Assembly: GCA_026315105.1 (NCBI GenBank) | Contig: CM048755.1 | Location: forward strand, 213,454,333-213,518,332 | Reading direction: 5' to 3' | Source of the DNA: Locusta migratoria | Lineage: Eukaryota > Arthropoda > Insecta > Orthoptera > Acrididae | DNA: 64,000 bases | In this document: positions 21,075-33,401 of the stretch, piece by piece | How positions within the stretch are numbered: the first letter of the stretch is position 1 | Layout: every line of letters starts with the position of its first letter | Notes under the pieces: model-generated | Databases searched by the model: none | What the model was told of the DNA's origin: nothing | The model's input: only the letters and a program-made list of their open reading frames with translations | Position numbers and translations under genes: made by a program

Positions 21075-21380
21075 CACGTTAAAATATAATCATGGGAATA
21101 ACGCTTATTATGTAATTGTTTCCCACACTATTTTTGTTCTGTATAAAATGATAGTTAAAATATAATTTCTAAGCTATGTCAAATATGAATGATCCAACAG
21201 TAATTTTATTAATATTGTATGTAACAGATGTAAAATACAGGTAAATATTTGTTAAGCAATATTTACGTTAGTTTAATTTTCTTCTAATTGTAAATGACGT
21301 CATTTTTGATCACGTGATTTGACGTTTCTCTAATTACAGTATTTAAGCAGGCAAACCTGTCATGTTCGTGTAGTCGGAAT

Positions 21381-21574
21381 GCCGCGGCGGAGTGGCCGAG
21401 CGCCTTGAGGGACTATGCTCCGATGCACGATGCCGTTCCCCGTCGGGGGTTCGGATCCTCCCTCGGGCATGGATGTTTTTTGCTGTCGTTAGTTTATAAG
21501 TAGTTTGTAATTTTAGGGACTGATGACCCCGCAGTTATGTCCCATAAGCTTAACAAATATTTGAACACATTTTT
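21381..21574 (+). mobile_element. SINE-A variant
   Basis: Head GCCGCGGCGGAGTGGCCGAG with a different anticodon-arm region, B-box GGTTCGGATCC, tail ACAAATATTTGAACA. A short TSD (CGGAAT, 21375-21380 and 21580-21585) is possible. Confidence 0.82.
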
Positions 21575-21585
21575 GGATCCGGAAT

Positions 21586-21907
21586 TGAAGTTGGATTTAG
21601 TAATCCGTGGAGAAGCTGTAAGCGGCAGTATAAGTAAGCCTTTATAATGTCAAGGGCATCTTTGCAGGAATTTTTAACATGTTGAAATTGGCTATTGTAA
21701 AAAAATTGTGTTTGTGCATACTGTGATAAAGGATAAATATGGCAGTCGTTGATAAATAACGATACAGTTACGTTTAAGGATTTCTATGAGGTAAAATTGT
21801 AAAGTATCACGCGAGAAGACGCTCATGTTATCAAAAAATGTGAAACTAATTATAAAAGTGTTGCAATTCACATTACCTGACATCGCAAGGTGGAGGCGAT
21901 CTTTGAG
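21586..21907. other. No gene recognised
   Basis: AT-rich, no feature supported. Confidence 0.4.
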
Positions 21908-23448
21908 TAATTAGCTCGAAAAGGAAAACAGCCAAGTTCGAAGTTCGTTTTATTTATTGACGACGGATTTCGATATGTTATCTTGTGGTAGCATGTATTT
22001 TTACAATACGCACATCTGTTGAGACATGCATGAAGTTCCTTAACAACCCAATACATATAATTTACATTTGAGTAGAAGGAACAAACCTTATGACTTTAAA
22101 AGATGGATGTCGAAAGGTTAAAGTGCACAATTGCACTTATTCAAAAAATAATATCCACATGTTACAGTATGGACTCTCTGTAAGAGACTTGCTGGTGCAT
22201 GGTGGCAGCACCATAGCAGAACACAGGATGCATAGTAATCATATGAAAGTATTTTAATTACGTAATATATTCATCAAGGGGTGATCGTAGCTAGGAGTCC
22301 TGTATTGTAAGACCCATGTATCCCATTCATAAATTTATACGCTAGTTATAACTGTGATGAGTGAACCATTAGTTTTATAGATGGATGCACTCAGACAGAA
22401 ATTTCTTACGTGTAAATTTTACATTTGTTCCTTTTAAAAATTATCAACTTGGACCTTATCGCCAATATTGAACTAAAAGCCACAGATCATTCATCTAATG
22501 CTCGAGCAACCAAGGACAGCTGATACACTTAATACATAAATGATATAACCCATGTGTAAAGAATGTATAAGTCATTTATTTCATGCATGATAACATGGGG
22601 TGTTGTTTCATATTTTATACTTTTTGTGTGGCAACAGTTAGTTTTTGTCATTCTCCTGTACAGCCAAACAATGTAAACTTTTTTGGTAGATGAAATGTCG
22701 AAATGTGCCTTTCTTTTATGTAACCATTTGTGTATATGGCTGTGTGTTTTGATGAGGGTTAATGAAATCAGTTTTGAATATGATTTGTTTCACGGCATCT
22801 TATACTATTGAACTTAAATTCGTGTACAATGACGTCATCATGTCGTTACTCATATAGTAATACCACTTACGCGCAGAATACGTGTTCTAATTTTAGATCA
22901 TGATTAGACTTTCTATATGAGATTGGTTGTTTCTATTCTAATAAGGATAACGTTCTTGTTCAAATTATAACTTAGATCTTGACTATATTTCGCAGAAGTG
23001 TACAAATTCAATTGTAATTACTCATAGTACTTTTAAGTTTCATAATAAAGCTAAAAAAACTGTTTCCTATGATTCTTCCCCACTATCCACTCCCTTGATG
23101 AATATATTACGCAATAAAATTACTTTCATATAATTATTATGAAAATTTTATACTGCTGTGTATATATTTATAATATTGGATATTACGATAGTTGGAGTGA
23201 GGGCAATGTTGCACTTTAACTTTCTAACCTTCATCTTTAAAAGACGTAAGGTTTATTCCTTAGTGTCAAATGTAAACTATATGTATTGGTTTTTAAGTTA
23301 CTTCATGCAGGTATAATGTATAATTAACAGAAGACCGCTTTGTAACAGTATATGTCACCAGAAATTGATGGCAAATCACATCGAAACCGGTCGTCAATAA
23401 ATAAATCAAACTGCGATCTTAGCTGTTTTCCTCTTGGAGATAATTAAA
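21908..23448. mobile_element. ~1.54-kb element with long terminal inverted repeats
   Basis: Left 21908-22285 and right 23085-23448 are inverted copies. Matched blocks: GAAAACAGC...TTATTTATTGACGAC (left 21930) with GTCGTCAATAAATAAA (right 23390); GGTTAAAGTGCA (22117) with TGCACTTTAAC (23209); TAATATATTCATCAAGGG (22264) with CCCTTGATGAATATATTA (23091). The match is interrupted by small indels, about 80 percent by eye. The unique core (22290-23080) is AT-rich and has no transposase-like ORF, so it is non-autonomous. Superfamily unknown, TSD not resolved. Confidence 0.65.
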
Positions 23449-23619
23449 ATTTCACTATTATTACGAAGATAGTCACAGAAACTGTTCATTTAGTAAACAA
23501 GTATTTGGCACAATTGTAAGTCAAAACTCAAGACAGTGATATTTACCCCTATTTGGACTTTATCTTCTCATGTGAAGTTGTGTTAATGAATAGGGTTTGT
23601 TTGTTCATTTTGATGGAGG

Positions 23620-24870
23620 AACTTATCCATGTATAAGGGTGAGTGATGAGGTCGGGCATGGAGCTTTTGCACAGTTGAGGATCCATCCTAAATAGTGGAG
23701 AGAAATATTGTGAGGGCGTTGTCCAGGATGTGTTGTAGGCAGAATTTTGCCGTCTGTGTCTTCAAAGGTCGAACGAACCTTTCTGCCAATACATTGGTTG
23801 CTGTAGGATAGAAGGTAGTAGTATGGACTAATTTAATGCCTAGAATAGCACAGAAAGAAGTGAACTCAACGTATGTGATCTGTGGGTTATTGTCGGTGAC
23901 AATCGTATGTAGATGACCCTATATGACAAATACCTGTGAGAGGACATGGATTGTATGTTTAGCAGAAATGGACGACGTGCGGAGGTGTCAAGAAACCTAT
24001 TGCCGATGTCCACGAGAATGTTCCAGGAGGAAGCCTGCGAAATCCAGGTGTAAGTGTGACCACGGGGAGACTGTCTGAGACCAGGGCAACAAACGCCGAA
24101 GTGGCGGCGATTGGTGATGTTGACACAGTGCACACCGTAAGACCATGTGGGCTGTAGTGACGTCCATCCTTCTCTAGTACATGTGTTGGCGGGCGACCCG
24201 TTTCTTCATAACAGTTCCCCAATGTGCCACATGAATAAGCTACAACATGCGTCGATGTAACGACGTCGGCAACAAAACGCGCCAATGGTCCTCGTCGGGA
24301 AGGATGAGGACAAAATGTCATCTACCGTTGGAGTTGGGTAGATGTTCAAATGTTCAAATGTTTGTATAGCTTATGGGACTTAACTACGGGGTCATCAGTC
24401 CCTAAACTTACAAAGTACTTATGAACTAACTAATACTAAGGACGGCACAAATATCCATGCCCGAGGGGGGATTCGAACCCCCGACCGTAGTGGCCGTGCA
24501 GACCGTGACTGGAGCGCCTCAGTCTCCTCGGCCACCGCGACCGGCTTGGGTAGATGTTGACGATAGATAGAGCTTTATTACTAGCTTTTGAAGTCTCCAC
24601 AAAGGCGAGCGATCAATTTGTTTCTTCTAAAATCACTATGACAGAGACTGAACAGCTGTATTTTACCAGCATCAGGACCTCTTCTCCTTCTAGGCACCGA
24701 AGTTCCTGCTGAAGCCTGTCACGGACCTCAAATGGCACATAACTGGCTTGAGAGACTTGGGAACGGCCGAAGGAAGAAGTACAAAATGTTTTTCGAACCT
24801 AGACACGTCTGGGGAGGTATCAGAGAAGACATTTGACAATACATTCAGCAATTAGTGTGCCCGAGGCAAG
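23620..24870 (-). pseudogene. Ty3/gypsy (Mag-like) pol remnant: RT start fused to integrase
   Basis: Minus strand from 24870: NVFSDTSPDVSRFEKHF, VPFEVRDRLQQELRCLEGE and EVLMLVKYS, the region just before and at the start of the RT (consensus VP...L...ELDRLE..GV). Then, after SINE 24347-24545: LPDEDHWRVLLPTSLHRRM, IHVAHWGTVMKKRVARQH and LRCALCQHH (HHCC zinc finger of integrase), HLDFAG, and TDNNPQITYVEFTSF ... TTTFYPTATNVLAERFV (integrase core D and E blocks). RT palm and RNase H are absent, so an internal deletion joined the two parts. Stops and frameshifts show it is dead. The Mag lineage is a judgement from the HLDFAG style. Confidence 0.75.
24347..24545 (-). mobile_element. SINE-A with 13-bp TSD, inside the gypsy relic
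   Basis: TSD TTGGGTAGATGTT at 24334-24346 and 24546-24558. Full-length. Confidence 0.92.
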
Positions 24871-24964
24871 TGATTGTATTCAATGTCTTAATGTCATTTT
24901 GTAATTAAATACTGCATAAACTTATGAGTGTAAAAACAAAGCTATTCTAAGTCTTAGATATCTA

Positions 24965-25232
24965 ATCTGTGGGATTGATCTGTCGGCTCTATTTTCAGCC
25001 AGGTATTTGACGTAGAAAGTAGGTGGCCTGATGTCCGCGACCCGTGGCGTGGCTGGACGGCTGCGCTGTGCTCCTGCAACGGCCTCTTGGGTCTACTACC
25101 CACCAGGTGTGTCGTTGTGCAGCGGCAAGTCCGGCTCTTCGGAAACAGATTCGCCGTTTGTGATCGCCGCAACCCGCGTTACTGGGCTGTCATGTGGGCT
25201 GCCGATGTGCTAGGCGGTGAGGTGCACAGCAG
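24965..25232 (+). repeat. GC-rich repeat G, copy 2
   Basis: Homologous to 19485-19750 (CTGTCGGCTC, GGCGTGGCTGGACGGCT, GCCGCAACCCGCGTTACT, CGATGTGCTAGG). Starts next to the 5' side of the gypsy relic, so it could be that element's LTR, but this is unproven. Confidence 0.55.
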
Positions 25233-25493
25233 AAGTTACCAGTAGTGGTACTGGTATCCTTTCCCAACCACCATATGCTGATCTGTGAAGTATTTATATA
25301 GATGTAGAATTGGCGACCGCAACGCAAAGTGCTTGGGGTCTGTGATACCAGTCTATAAAAGGCTTCTAATGTACTCTGTCAGAAGTTTGGATGAAAATTC
25401 CATTCTGTACATCATGTGTAGTATTCTGCGTCGCCAATATGTAAATCATTCCGTTGTATTTATCACGTGACTCTTAAACACAAAGATGAAATA

Positions 25494-26192
25494 CGGGGCG
25501 CGTCCAGAAAGTAAGTTCCGTTTCAATTTATCTCCGCTGCAGCGCTGCGATTGCAGTTCCGCACATGCGCTGTAGACGATGTGTATCAAGGAGAAGAACG
25601 TGCGCCATTTGGAGATCGTTGTCAGTGACGTACGCTTTGTTGTGCTTGTTTGAAATGTCGGCGTTGATTGAAAATCCCGTCGCCTGTGAAATCATGTCGG
25701 TGATTCGGTTTCTGAATGCGAGGAAAGTGAAACCAAGTGAAATTTATCGGCAAATTTGCGATGTTTACAGACCAACTGCGATGAGTGATTCGATGGTGAG
25801 AAGATGGGTCCGACAGTTCAATGGCGGGCGTAGTGATGTGCACGATGAAGAACGAAGTGGGCGTCCACCGTCCACCTTTTGTTACAGAAGAACTGGTTCA
25901 CACGATTCATGAAAAGACCCAGGAAAAACGTAGGTTTACAATTAGTGCTCTCGCTATGGACGACGAGCTGAAAGAAACTGTTTCCAACTGGTTGAAGACA
26001 CAGGCAGCAGATTTCTATGAAGAAGGTACACAAAACATGGTCGCACGCTATGACAAATGCCTGCAAAATTTCGGCAGTTATGTGGAAAAGTAGTTTAAGG
26101 GTTGTAGGACTTTGTGCAATAAAAATTTCTTCTGTATCTGTGAACAATTTCATTTTATTACCAAACGGAACTTACTTTCTGGACGCGCCTCG
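25494..26192 (+). mobile_element. mariner deletion derivative (copy 1), TA target
   Basis: Terminal inverted repeats of about 30 bp: left begins CGGGGCGCGTCCAGAAAGTA, right ends TACTTTCTGGACGCGCCTCG. Flanked by TA at 25492-25493 and 26193-26194. Total 699 bp, about half a full mariner, because the transposase middle is deleted. Confidence 0.92.
25655..26093 (+). pseudogene. mariner transposase, N- and C-termini only
   Basis: Starts MSALIENPVACEIMSVIRFL. The N-terminal helix-turn-helix domain is recognisable (KVKPSEIYRQICDVY, MVRRWVRQFNGGRSD, DEERSGRPP, the last being the usual GRP motif). A duplication in CGTCCACCGTCCACC shifts the frame; the next frame continues VTEELVHTIHEKTQEKRRF to LAMD. 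This joins directly to DELKETVSNWLKTQAADFYE ... NFGSYVEK and a stop, the C-terminus of a mariner transposase. The whole DD34D catalytic core is missing. The retained parts resemble copy 2 at 52.6 kb. Confidence 0.85.
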
Positions 26193-26194
26193 TA

Positions 26195-26692
26195 TTTACG
26201 ACGGTAGGAGTGCGTGGTAGGTAAAATGCTCATTTATGCAAGAGAAATTTGTTGGTTCTGTGGTCTGTAGTTCGAAGACACTCTCATATGCAAGGTTCTT
26301 TCACTTTTGATAATAGTTGCAACTCCCATTCATATTAACCTACTAACAGAACTTTACTGTGCTACAAAACGTTGCTGAGACTGTAAGGGGATATCAAGAA
26401 CAAGCACGAAGGCAACCTCTCAAATGAGTTACTGCTTCTCCAGGGTAACAACACACTACATGTAGCCAGATGATCCTAGAGCTCCTTTAAATATTTCTGT
26501 GAGAGGGGCTAAAACACATTTTTTACAGTCGCAAAAATTCAAATTCTAATCGTATATCTTTGGGCCCTTCGAATAAGTTCTGAAAGGTGAGAGGTTTATC
26601 TGTGCCAAAGAAGTGCAGGTAACATTTGAAAACTGAATACGTCAGCTAATCAGAAATATCCGAAAGTTCGAAGTTTGAGTAACTCAAGGCAC
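26195..26692. other. No gene recognised
   Basis: Nothing supported. Confidence 0.4.
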
Positions 26693-26865
26693 ACACTGCT
26701 AAGGTCATCGTTCCCTAGACTTACACTGTTCTGAACATAACTCAAAGTAATTTACGATAAGGACATCACATGCATCAATGCCCGAAGGAGGGCTAGAACC
26801 TCCGGTGAGAGCAGCAGCGCAATCCGCGACCTGGCGCCTCAGACCACGCGGCCATCCCCGTGTGG
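26693..26865 (-). mobile_element. Diverged tRNA-derived SINE
   Basis: Reverse copy: GGTCATCGTTCCCTAGACTT tail, CCCGAAGGAGGGCTAGAACC (B-box region), CCACGCGGCC head. Several indels, so older than the SINE-A copies. Confidence 0.65.
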
Positions 26866-28694
26866 TAGAAATTTCTCCACTGAAGTTATCGATTGCCTAC
26901 CTATAAGATGGGACCAGTACATCAATGTCAATGCCAATTATGTGTAGTTGTTCGGTTCCTCACAAACGGTTATCATAATATTATTATTAAAACTAACTTA
27001 GCTATCACCATAGTGTCCTTTTAATTTTTTTCATACGTTACACGAAGAAACCCCCAAAATATTACATAGGACAGACTGTAGCCTGATAAAAGGAAGCGTT
27101 GAAAAGCGTGTATGTGGCGATTGTTACATTAGCAAATGGAGATGCTATTCAGCGTTGCAAAATTTTTAGTTAGAACTTGCTTGAACAACTTCAAATACAG
27201 GCATGCAAAGTGAAAAACCGATAAATTAGCTGAAGAGAAAAGTGATTTTATACGTATAAACGTTTATAGACTATTTAAACACATTTCGTAGCCTTAAGTA
27301 GAAACGGAATACGACACTCAGCCACACACCGGCTGCGGCTGACGTCTAGGTATCGGCGGCAGTGAATGGAATACGGAGAAAGAAACTACAGTTTTGACCT
27401 GACACAGGGAAACTGCCTCTACGATGAGCAGAGCGTACACAATTTTATACTTTTTAAACCAGTATATATTAAAATAACTTTAATACTTGACTCACATTTC
27501 TGAGAGATCAGTGACCTATGTTACCGTGAAATATAGATTACTCAATCTATTAGTGTTTCCTAATACCCAGGTTGAAATCTTGTTTCACGAAAGTACAAGA
27601 CCCGTATCACTCCAGTGTGAGTACAGCCGTAACAAGCCGCGTTTATTAGTGGAATAGAGTGAAAAATGTCTTACCATAAAGGTTTTAAAAAGTAACTGGT
27701 TCTCACTATTATGGAAAATCTGTCAGTTTATACGTGAATCATAGGAATATTTTTTTTATTTTTCAATCAATTTCTGCTGGTAAAGAACACTTAAGCGCTT
27801 CAGGGTACTACTAATAACGTTCCTGAAGACAACTGTCATCGGGTTTTAGTTATGACAGTGAACATTTACTTCTGCAGTGGCAAGTTCCATTTCAATTGAA
27901 CTAATTACTATGTTTTATACTCTTCTAACTTTCTTGAAATTTGTAGCACTATAAATATCAGCTACCTATAAATTGTTGTTTAATTCTTATTTGGCAAATG
28001 TTAAGATTGGTAGCTGACCTGGACCGTACAACGAATGTTCACGTACTTTGACTACCTGTAGGTTTAAGCAAGGAACTTGTTCTTTTCCACAAAAATCAAT
28101 GACTCCCATCTCAAATATTAACGATATACGTTTCTATGAGATAAAGATTATGCAATCTGTATTTGTTTCCGAATCACCAGGTATGTATCTTATTTGATTA
28201 ACAAAAGGGTCAGTATCATTCCAATACAGGTACAGGGCACAACATGCCAAGTTTATTGGTCAAATACAGAGAAAAACCTCTCAGCGATGTATTAAAGTTT
28301 ACCTATTCGTTTTTATTGATTAGCATGAGGAAAAAGGATTCACATGGCAATTTACTGAAATAATAAGAGCCAATTTCCAAAATTAAAAATGATGGCCATA
28401 ATCTTCGTACAGGTTCCGATCGGATGCTACCTGACAGGGATACCCGTTATTAGCAACACTGTACGTTATAAGACCAAACCGTGATTTATTCGTGTTTATA
28501 ATTTTTCCTCTCGAAACCCGTACCCGTTAGCCAGGAAATTCACAATTAAAAGTGCATTTAAATGCTGGGGGACAAGGAAGGAGCCTCCACGAGGACGATA
28601 GCACCACATTAATTGCAGTTAGCAAATACTATCGGCGGCGTCCCCTGTTAACGTCTACTAGTAGACGGCCAATCCTTCCAATACCGGACTAAAG
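26866..28694. other. No gene recognised; holds a diverged direct repeat
   Basis: Segments at about 27525-27680 and 28125-28295 align as direct copies (ATTACTCAATCT/ATTATGCAATCT, AATACCCAGGT/AATCACCAGGT, CGTATCACTCCAGT/AGTATCATTCCAAT, then GTTTATT.G and AAAAA.C.T). Spacing is about 600 bp. No ORF. Confidence 0.45.
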
Positions 28695-31600
28695 ATGACG
28701 CGCAGTAATATAAAGCCACAATGGTTCTTCTCAGAACCAACACTGACAGTAGCGAGCATAAACATCGAGGGTATCACCACAGCTAAAGAAGAAATCTTAT
28801 CGGAATTCTGTAAGACCTCGAAGTGCGATGTATTGTGCATTCAGCACGGCCACTACGGTCGGGGGTTCGAATCCCCCCTCGGGCATGGATATTTGTGCCG
28901 TCCTAGTTCGTAAGTAGTTCATAAGTAGTTTGTAAGTTTAGGGACTGATGACCCCGTAGTTAAGTCCCATAAGCTTAACAAACATTTGAACATTTTTTTA
29001 TTGTGCATTCAAGAGACTCACAGAGACCTAACTGCCAGAAGACCGAACATTTCAGGTATGAAATTAACGGCAGAAATACCACACAACAAGCATGGGAGCG
29101 CTGTATTCGTGAAATCTCAAACTGTGGTCTCCTCTGTGGGAACAACTAACCTAAATGGTATAGAAATTATTACCATCGAAATTGGAAAATGCACCATAAC
29201 CTCGGTATATAAACCCCCAAACCAACCCTTTACCTTTTCGCCTCCACCTAACTTCCAGTCACAACCCAACCAGCTTATTCTGGGAGATTTCAACAGTCAC
29301 AGAATACTATGGGGTTATGCAGAATCGGATGCAAATGGTGATGCCGTAGAGACCTGGGCAGAAACGAGTGGTCTAGCACTAATTCATGACCCGAAACTCC
29401 CACCATCCTTCCAAAGTAATGTCTGGAAAAAGGGATACAACCCGGATATATGTTTTTTAAATATCGGTCTTGAGGACCGATGTACCAAAGTGGTATATGG
29501 CCCCATACCAAAGACACAGCATAGACCAGTTGGTATTAACATCTATCCAGCAGTCCGACCACAGACCATCCCATTCAGGAGGAGATTTAACTTTAAGAAG
29601 GCAAACTGGGAAAGCTATGCATCTATCATAGATTCTGAGATACAACATGTTGAACCAAGACCAGAAAATTATGAACAACTTATTGAAATAATAAAGAATA
29701 CGTCTAGGAAAGTTATTCCCAGGGGGTGCAGACAACAGTATGTCGCTGGAATGTCCACTGAATCCAAAGAACTTCTCAAAAAATACGAAACACTCTATAC
29801 TGCTGATCCTTTCAGCGAAGAAACAGTTGACTGTGGAACAGCCCTACTCCAAAAATTAAGCCAAGGAAGGAAGGAGAAATGGAGCGAAACATTGGAAAAA
29901 ATGGACATGACACACAGTAGCAAAATAGCGTGGAACTTGATTAAGAAACTGAGCGGCGACCCTAACGAACAAATATTACCATGCAAGGTTACAGCAAACC
30001 AAGTAGCCACCCAAATACTGTTGAACGGGAAAATCAAGAAACAACAAAAGTACCCAAAAATTGCCAGAAATATCAATCGGGAGACCAACCACTTGGGGAC
30101 ACCTTTCACTATGAAAGAACTTCAAGATGGCATGAACATGTTAAAAAACGGGAAAGCTGCTGGTGTGGATGACATATGCACTGAACAAATCAAGAATTTA
30201 GGGCAAAGGGCCAAGAGTTGGATTTTACAATTGTTCAATACGTGCTGCAAAACTTGCAAAATCTCAAAACCCTGAAGAAAATCTAAAGTAATAGCGTTGC
30301 TTAAACCAGGGAAGGATCCAGAGAATCCTAGTAGCTACCGACCCATCTTCTTGCTCTGTCACTTTTTTAAACTGTATGAGAGACTTATCCTGTCCAGAAT
30401 AGGAAAATATGTTGACAAACATCTCATTCCACAACAAGGAGGATTTAGACCTGGCAAGTCCTGTACCGGCCAAGTCCTTGCACTGACAGAACATATTGAA
30501 GAAGGGTATGAAGGGAAGCTCATAACAGGGGCAGCCTTCGTAGATCTGACAGCAGCCTACGATACCGTCAGGCACAATATATTACTCCATAAAATCTATG
30601 AGACACTCGGTGATTACCATCTAGTTAGGGTCGTGCATTCATTGTTATAGAACAGAAGGTTCTTTGTATTGTTGGAGGGCAAAATGAGTAGATGGAGGGA
30701 CCAAAAGAACGGCCTCCCTCAGGGAAGCGTCTTAGCTCCAATCCTCTTCAACATATACACAAATGACCAACCTACACCGGCCCACACTAAGCAGTTCATC
30801 TACGCCGATGACCTTGCAATATGCGTTCAAGGAAAAAGATTTGAAGAAGTAGAGGAAAAACTTGAAAACGCCTTAAAATCGATGACTGCCTACTATAATA
30901 AAAATTCCTTAAGACCCAACCCTTCCAAAACTCAAATTTGCGCTTTCCACCTTCGCACGAAAGAAGCCAAACGGAAACTCCAAATTACGTGGAACGGGAA
31001 CACCTTAGAACACACAGACCAACCTAAATATCTTGGCGTGATTCTGGATCGGTCTCTAACTTATAAACAGCACTGCATCAAAACGAGACAGAAAATAACG
31101 ACGAGAAATAATATACTTAGAAAGCTAACGGGTAGCGAATGGGGTGCATGTCCTGGTGTGCTACGAACAACGGCACAGGCGCTCTGTTTCTCAACGGCTG
31201 TGTATGCGTGCCCTGTATGGAATAGATGCGCTCACACGAAACAAGTAGATGTGGCCCTCAATGAGACCTGCAGGATAGTGACAGGGTGCATGAAACCGAC
31301 GCCGGTCAGACTCTTGTACAAGGCAGCTGGTTTTGCAGATCCCACAGCTCGCAGAAACGCTTTAGAACATGTAGAGAAAGTAAAACAACTCGCAGATGAG
31401 CGGCATGTCCTCTACAGAGCTCGACCACCAGAGACACGACTGAAGTCTAGGAGAAGTTTCCTTGCAACCGTCCAGGACGAACCGCCTGAAAATTACCCTC
31501 TCCCCCCATTTCAGTGGACCTGTCAAAACCTAAATTTTAAAACCTGGAGAACCTTGAATAGGCTCAGAACGGGGGTCGCCCCAGTAAAATTAAATATGTT

Positions 31601-31772
31601 TACGTGGGGTATAATCGACCAAACCGATATAAACTGTGACTGTGGAGAAAGTCAAGATATGGAACACCTTCTTACATGTGAAAAATGTCCACACCGGTGT
31701 ACCCTCGAAGATTTGTGGCTCGCGAATACTAATGGAATAGACGTAGCCCAGTACTGGGCCGATAACCTTTAA
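28695..31772 (+). pseudogene. LINE ORF2 (endonuclease-RT), nearly intact, Jockey/CR1 superclade
   Basis: One frame runs from MTRSNIKPQWFF at 28695 to NL-stop at 31772, about 969 residues after removing the SINE at 28844-28998 and one TSD copy (168 bp, so the frame is kept). Endonuclease: SINIEGI, ETHRD, LILGDFNSHRILWG and NPDICFLN. RT: KVIALLKPGKDPENPSSYRP, GGFRPGKSCTGQVL, FVDLTAAYDTVRHN, GLPQGSVLAPILFNIY, FIYADDLAICV and KYLGVILD. C-terminus: CDCGESQDMEHLLTCEKC, a Cys/His motif. There is no RNase H domain. Only two nonsense codons interrupt it (TGA 30273-30275, TAG 30648-30650). The 3' UTR ends with AATAAAATTAATTAATTAAAC near 31935. A related, far more decayed copy lies at 41.1-42.96 kb. Clade naming is tentative (BS/X-element-like). 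Confidence 0.85.
28844..28998 (+). mobile_element. 5'-truncated SINE-A with 13-bp TSD, inside LINE ORF2
   Basis: Lacks the A-box half and starts at CACGGCCACTACGG. Then B-box GGTTCGAATCC and tail ACAAACATTTGAACATTT. TSD TATTGTGCATTCA at 28831-28843 and 28999-29011. Shares its 3' end with all SINE-A copies. Confidence 0.92.
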
Positions 31773-33327
31773 ATAGTCCGGACACGATAAAGAAACGAAA
31801 GATTTAAATGCTGGCTGTTAGGCAGATAATTAGCAGTTACATATGAGCAACGAGAGCTAAGGTAAATAACTAGAAAACGCTACTGCAGAAAATGTGGCGC
31901 ATAATAAGCAAAATACAATAAAATTAATTAATTAAACTTTGGAAAAAGATATAACTGGGGTTAAAAATAAAAGTGTGAAACATTACAGAATTACATCAAT
32001 AAATAGAGCCATTAACTTAATATTTTTATGGATTACATATTAAGAACACATTCGAAGAATATTTAATCGATTATTTAACTAGGAATGTAATAAGAAATAT
32101 TAAATATAACCTCTTTTGAAGTGTGGAAGCTGATGAAATTAGTACTGAGTCTTGCTACGTTTGCTGCCCGTAATCACTGCTAAATACTTCAGCTTTGAAG
32201 CAGAGAGGCTCGGGATGTGTTGTTGGGGTTTAGCAGTCCATGCTGCTTCCATATATTTTTAAAGTTTATATTAGGTAGCAGCGGGTAGTTATCCCGGACC
32301 GGGCGTTTACAGTGGACGAGAGATCGGGAGAGCTGAGAGGCCAAGACAACAAAGCATCTGTTCTGAGAATGCAGAGGTACGATATACCCAGATCCCAGAA
32401 TTCAGGTAATATTCAAATTCCATGAATTCATTTAAGATAACACCCACATGCCAGGGACTCCACACAATTTACTGCCCACACCAGGCCCCTATCTCCTGCT
32501 CCAACGCATGCTTTGAGCGCCGCCACTGAGTGCTATGGGCGTGCCAGTATAACGTTGCACAATTGCACTTTTTATATTTTTTACTGAAATTATCATTATT
32601 GTTATCTCAGATCAGTATAGCCTTCCCGCCACCCAGCAAGGCAATGAGCTGCGATGCTTAGGCATTGGGCCTGTATGTTGGATACATGTTACAGCTTGTA
32701 CTTGTTGGTTTGACTGTAGGTATTAAACACAAGTGCTGTGAAATAAGATGACTTCTATACTTTAATTCTTATATTAGAGGTATAGAGCTTATATTGTTAT
32801 ATCATCAGACGACATTGCTTCTGTATTCAAAAACAAACTATAAAAGTCTACAAATACCATAATTCTCCAATAGAATTCTACACGAAACTGAATTTTCTGC
32901 TGGAATACATATGTATGGGATATCACGTACAATTTTGTCGTCAAATTAATGCCAATGGACGCTCTAATGCAGTTTATCCTGTAGGATTGTCATGATTAAT
33001 AACAATTGAAAGTTTAATTAGTGCAAAAATTATGTGCTGTTGTTCTATAGAGACGATATATTATGATGCTAATTACAAGTTTTTACTGGTAAATTCAACA
33101 CTATAGTGTTTTGCTGAAATTTGCTTGAGAAATCGAGCAGGGCAGGAGTCTGTGAGAGACAAGCCGTAAGACACTTTGACATTAGAGCATGAATCACCAA
33201 ATTATTCATACTAAAGCATAATTACTATAGGCCAATCGGCTCTGTGGGAAGAGGAGATCTATTTTATCAAGAGCGTCTTTGCACGTTATTTTTAGTATTA
33301 CCTTTGTTTTGAAGCGTTATAACCGCT
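31773..33327. other. LINE 3' UTR, then no gene recognised
   Basis: The first ~160 bases are the 3' UTR of the preceding LINE. The rest is AT-rich with a GC-richer patch near 32290-32560 and no recognisable feature. Confidence 0.45.
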
Positions 33328-33353
33328 TTGGAAGTTCAAGTACTCCCTCGGGC

Positions 33354-33401
<48 letters not shown>

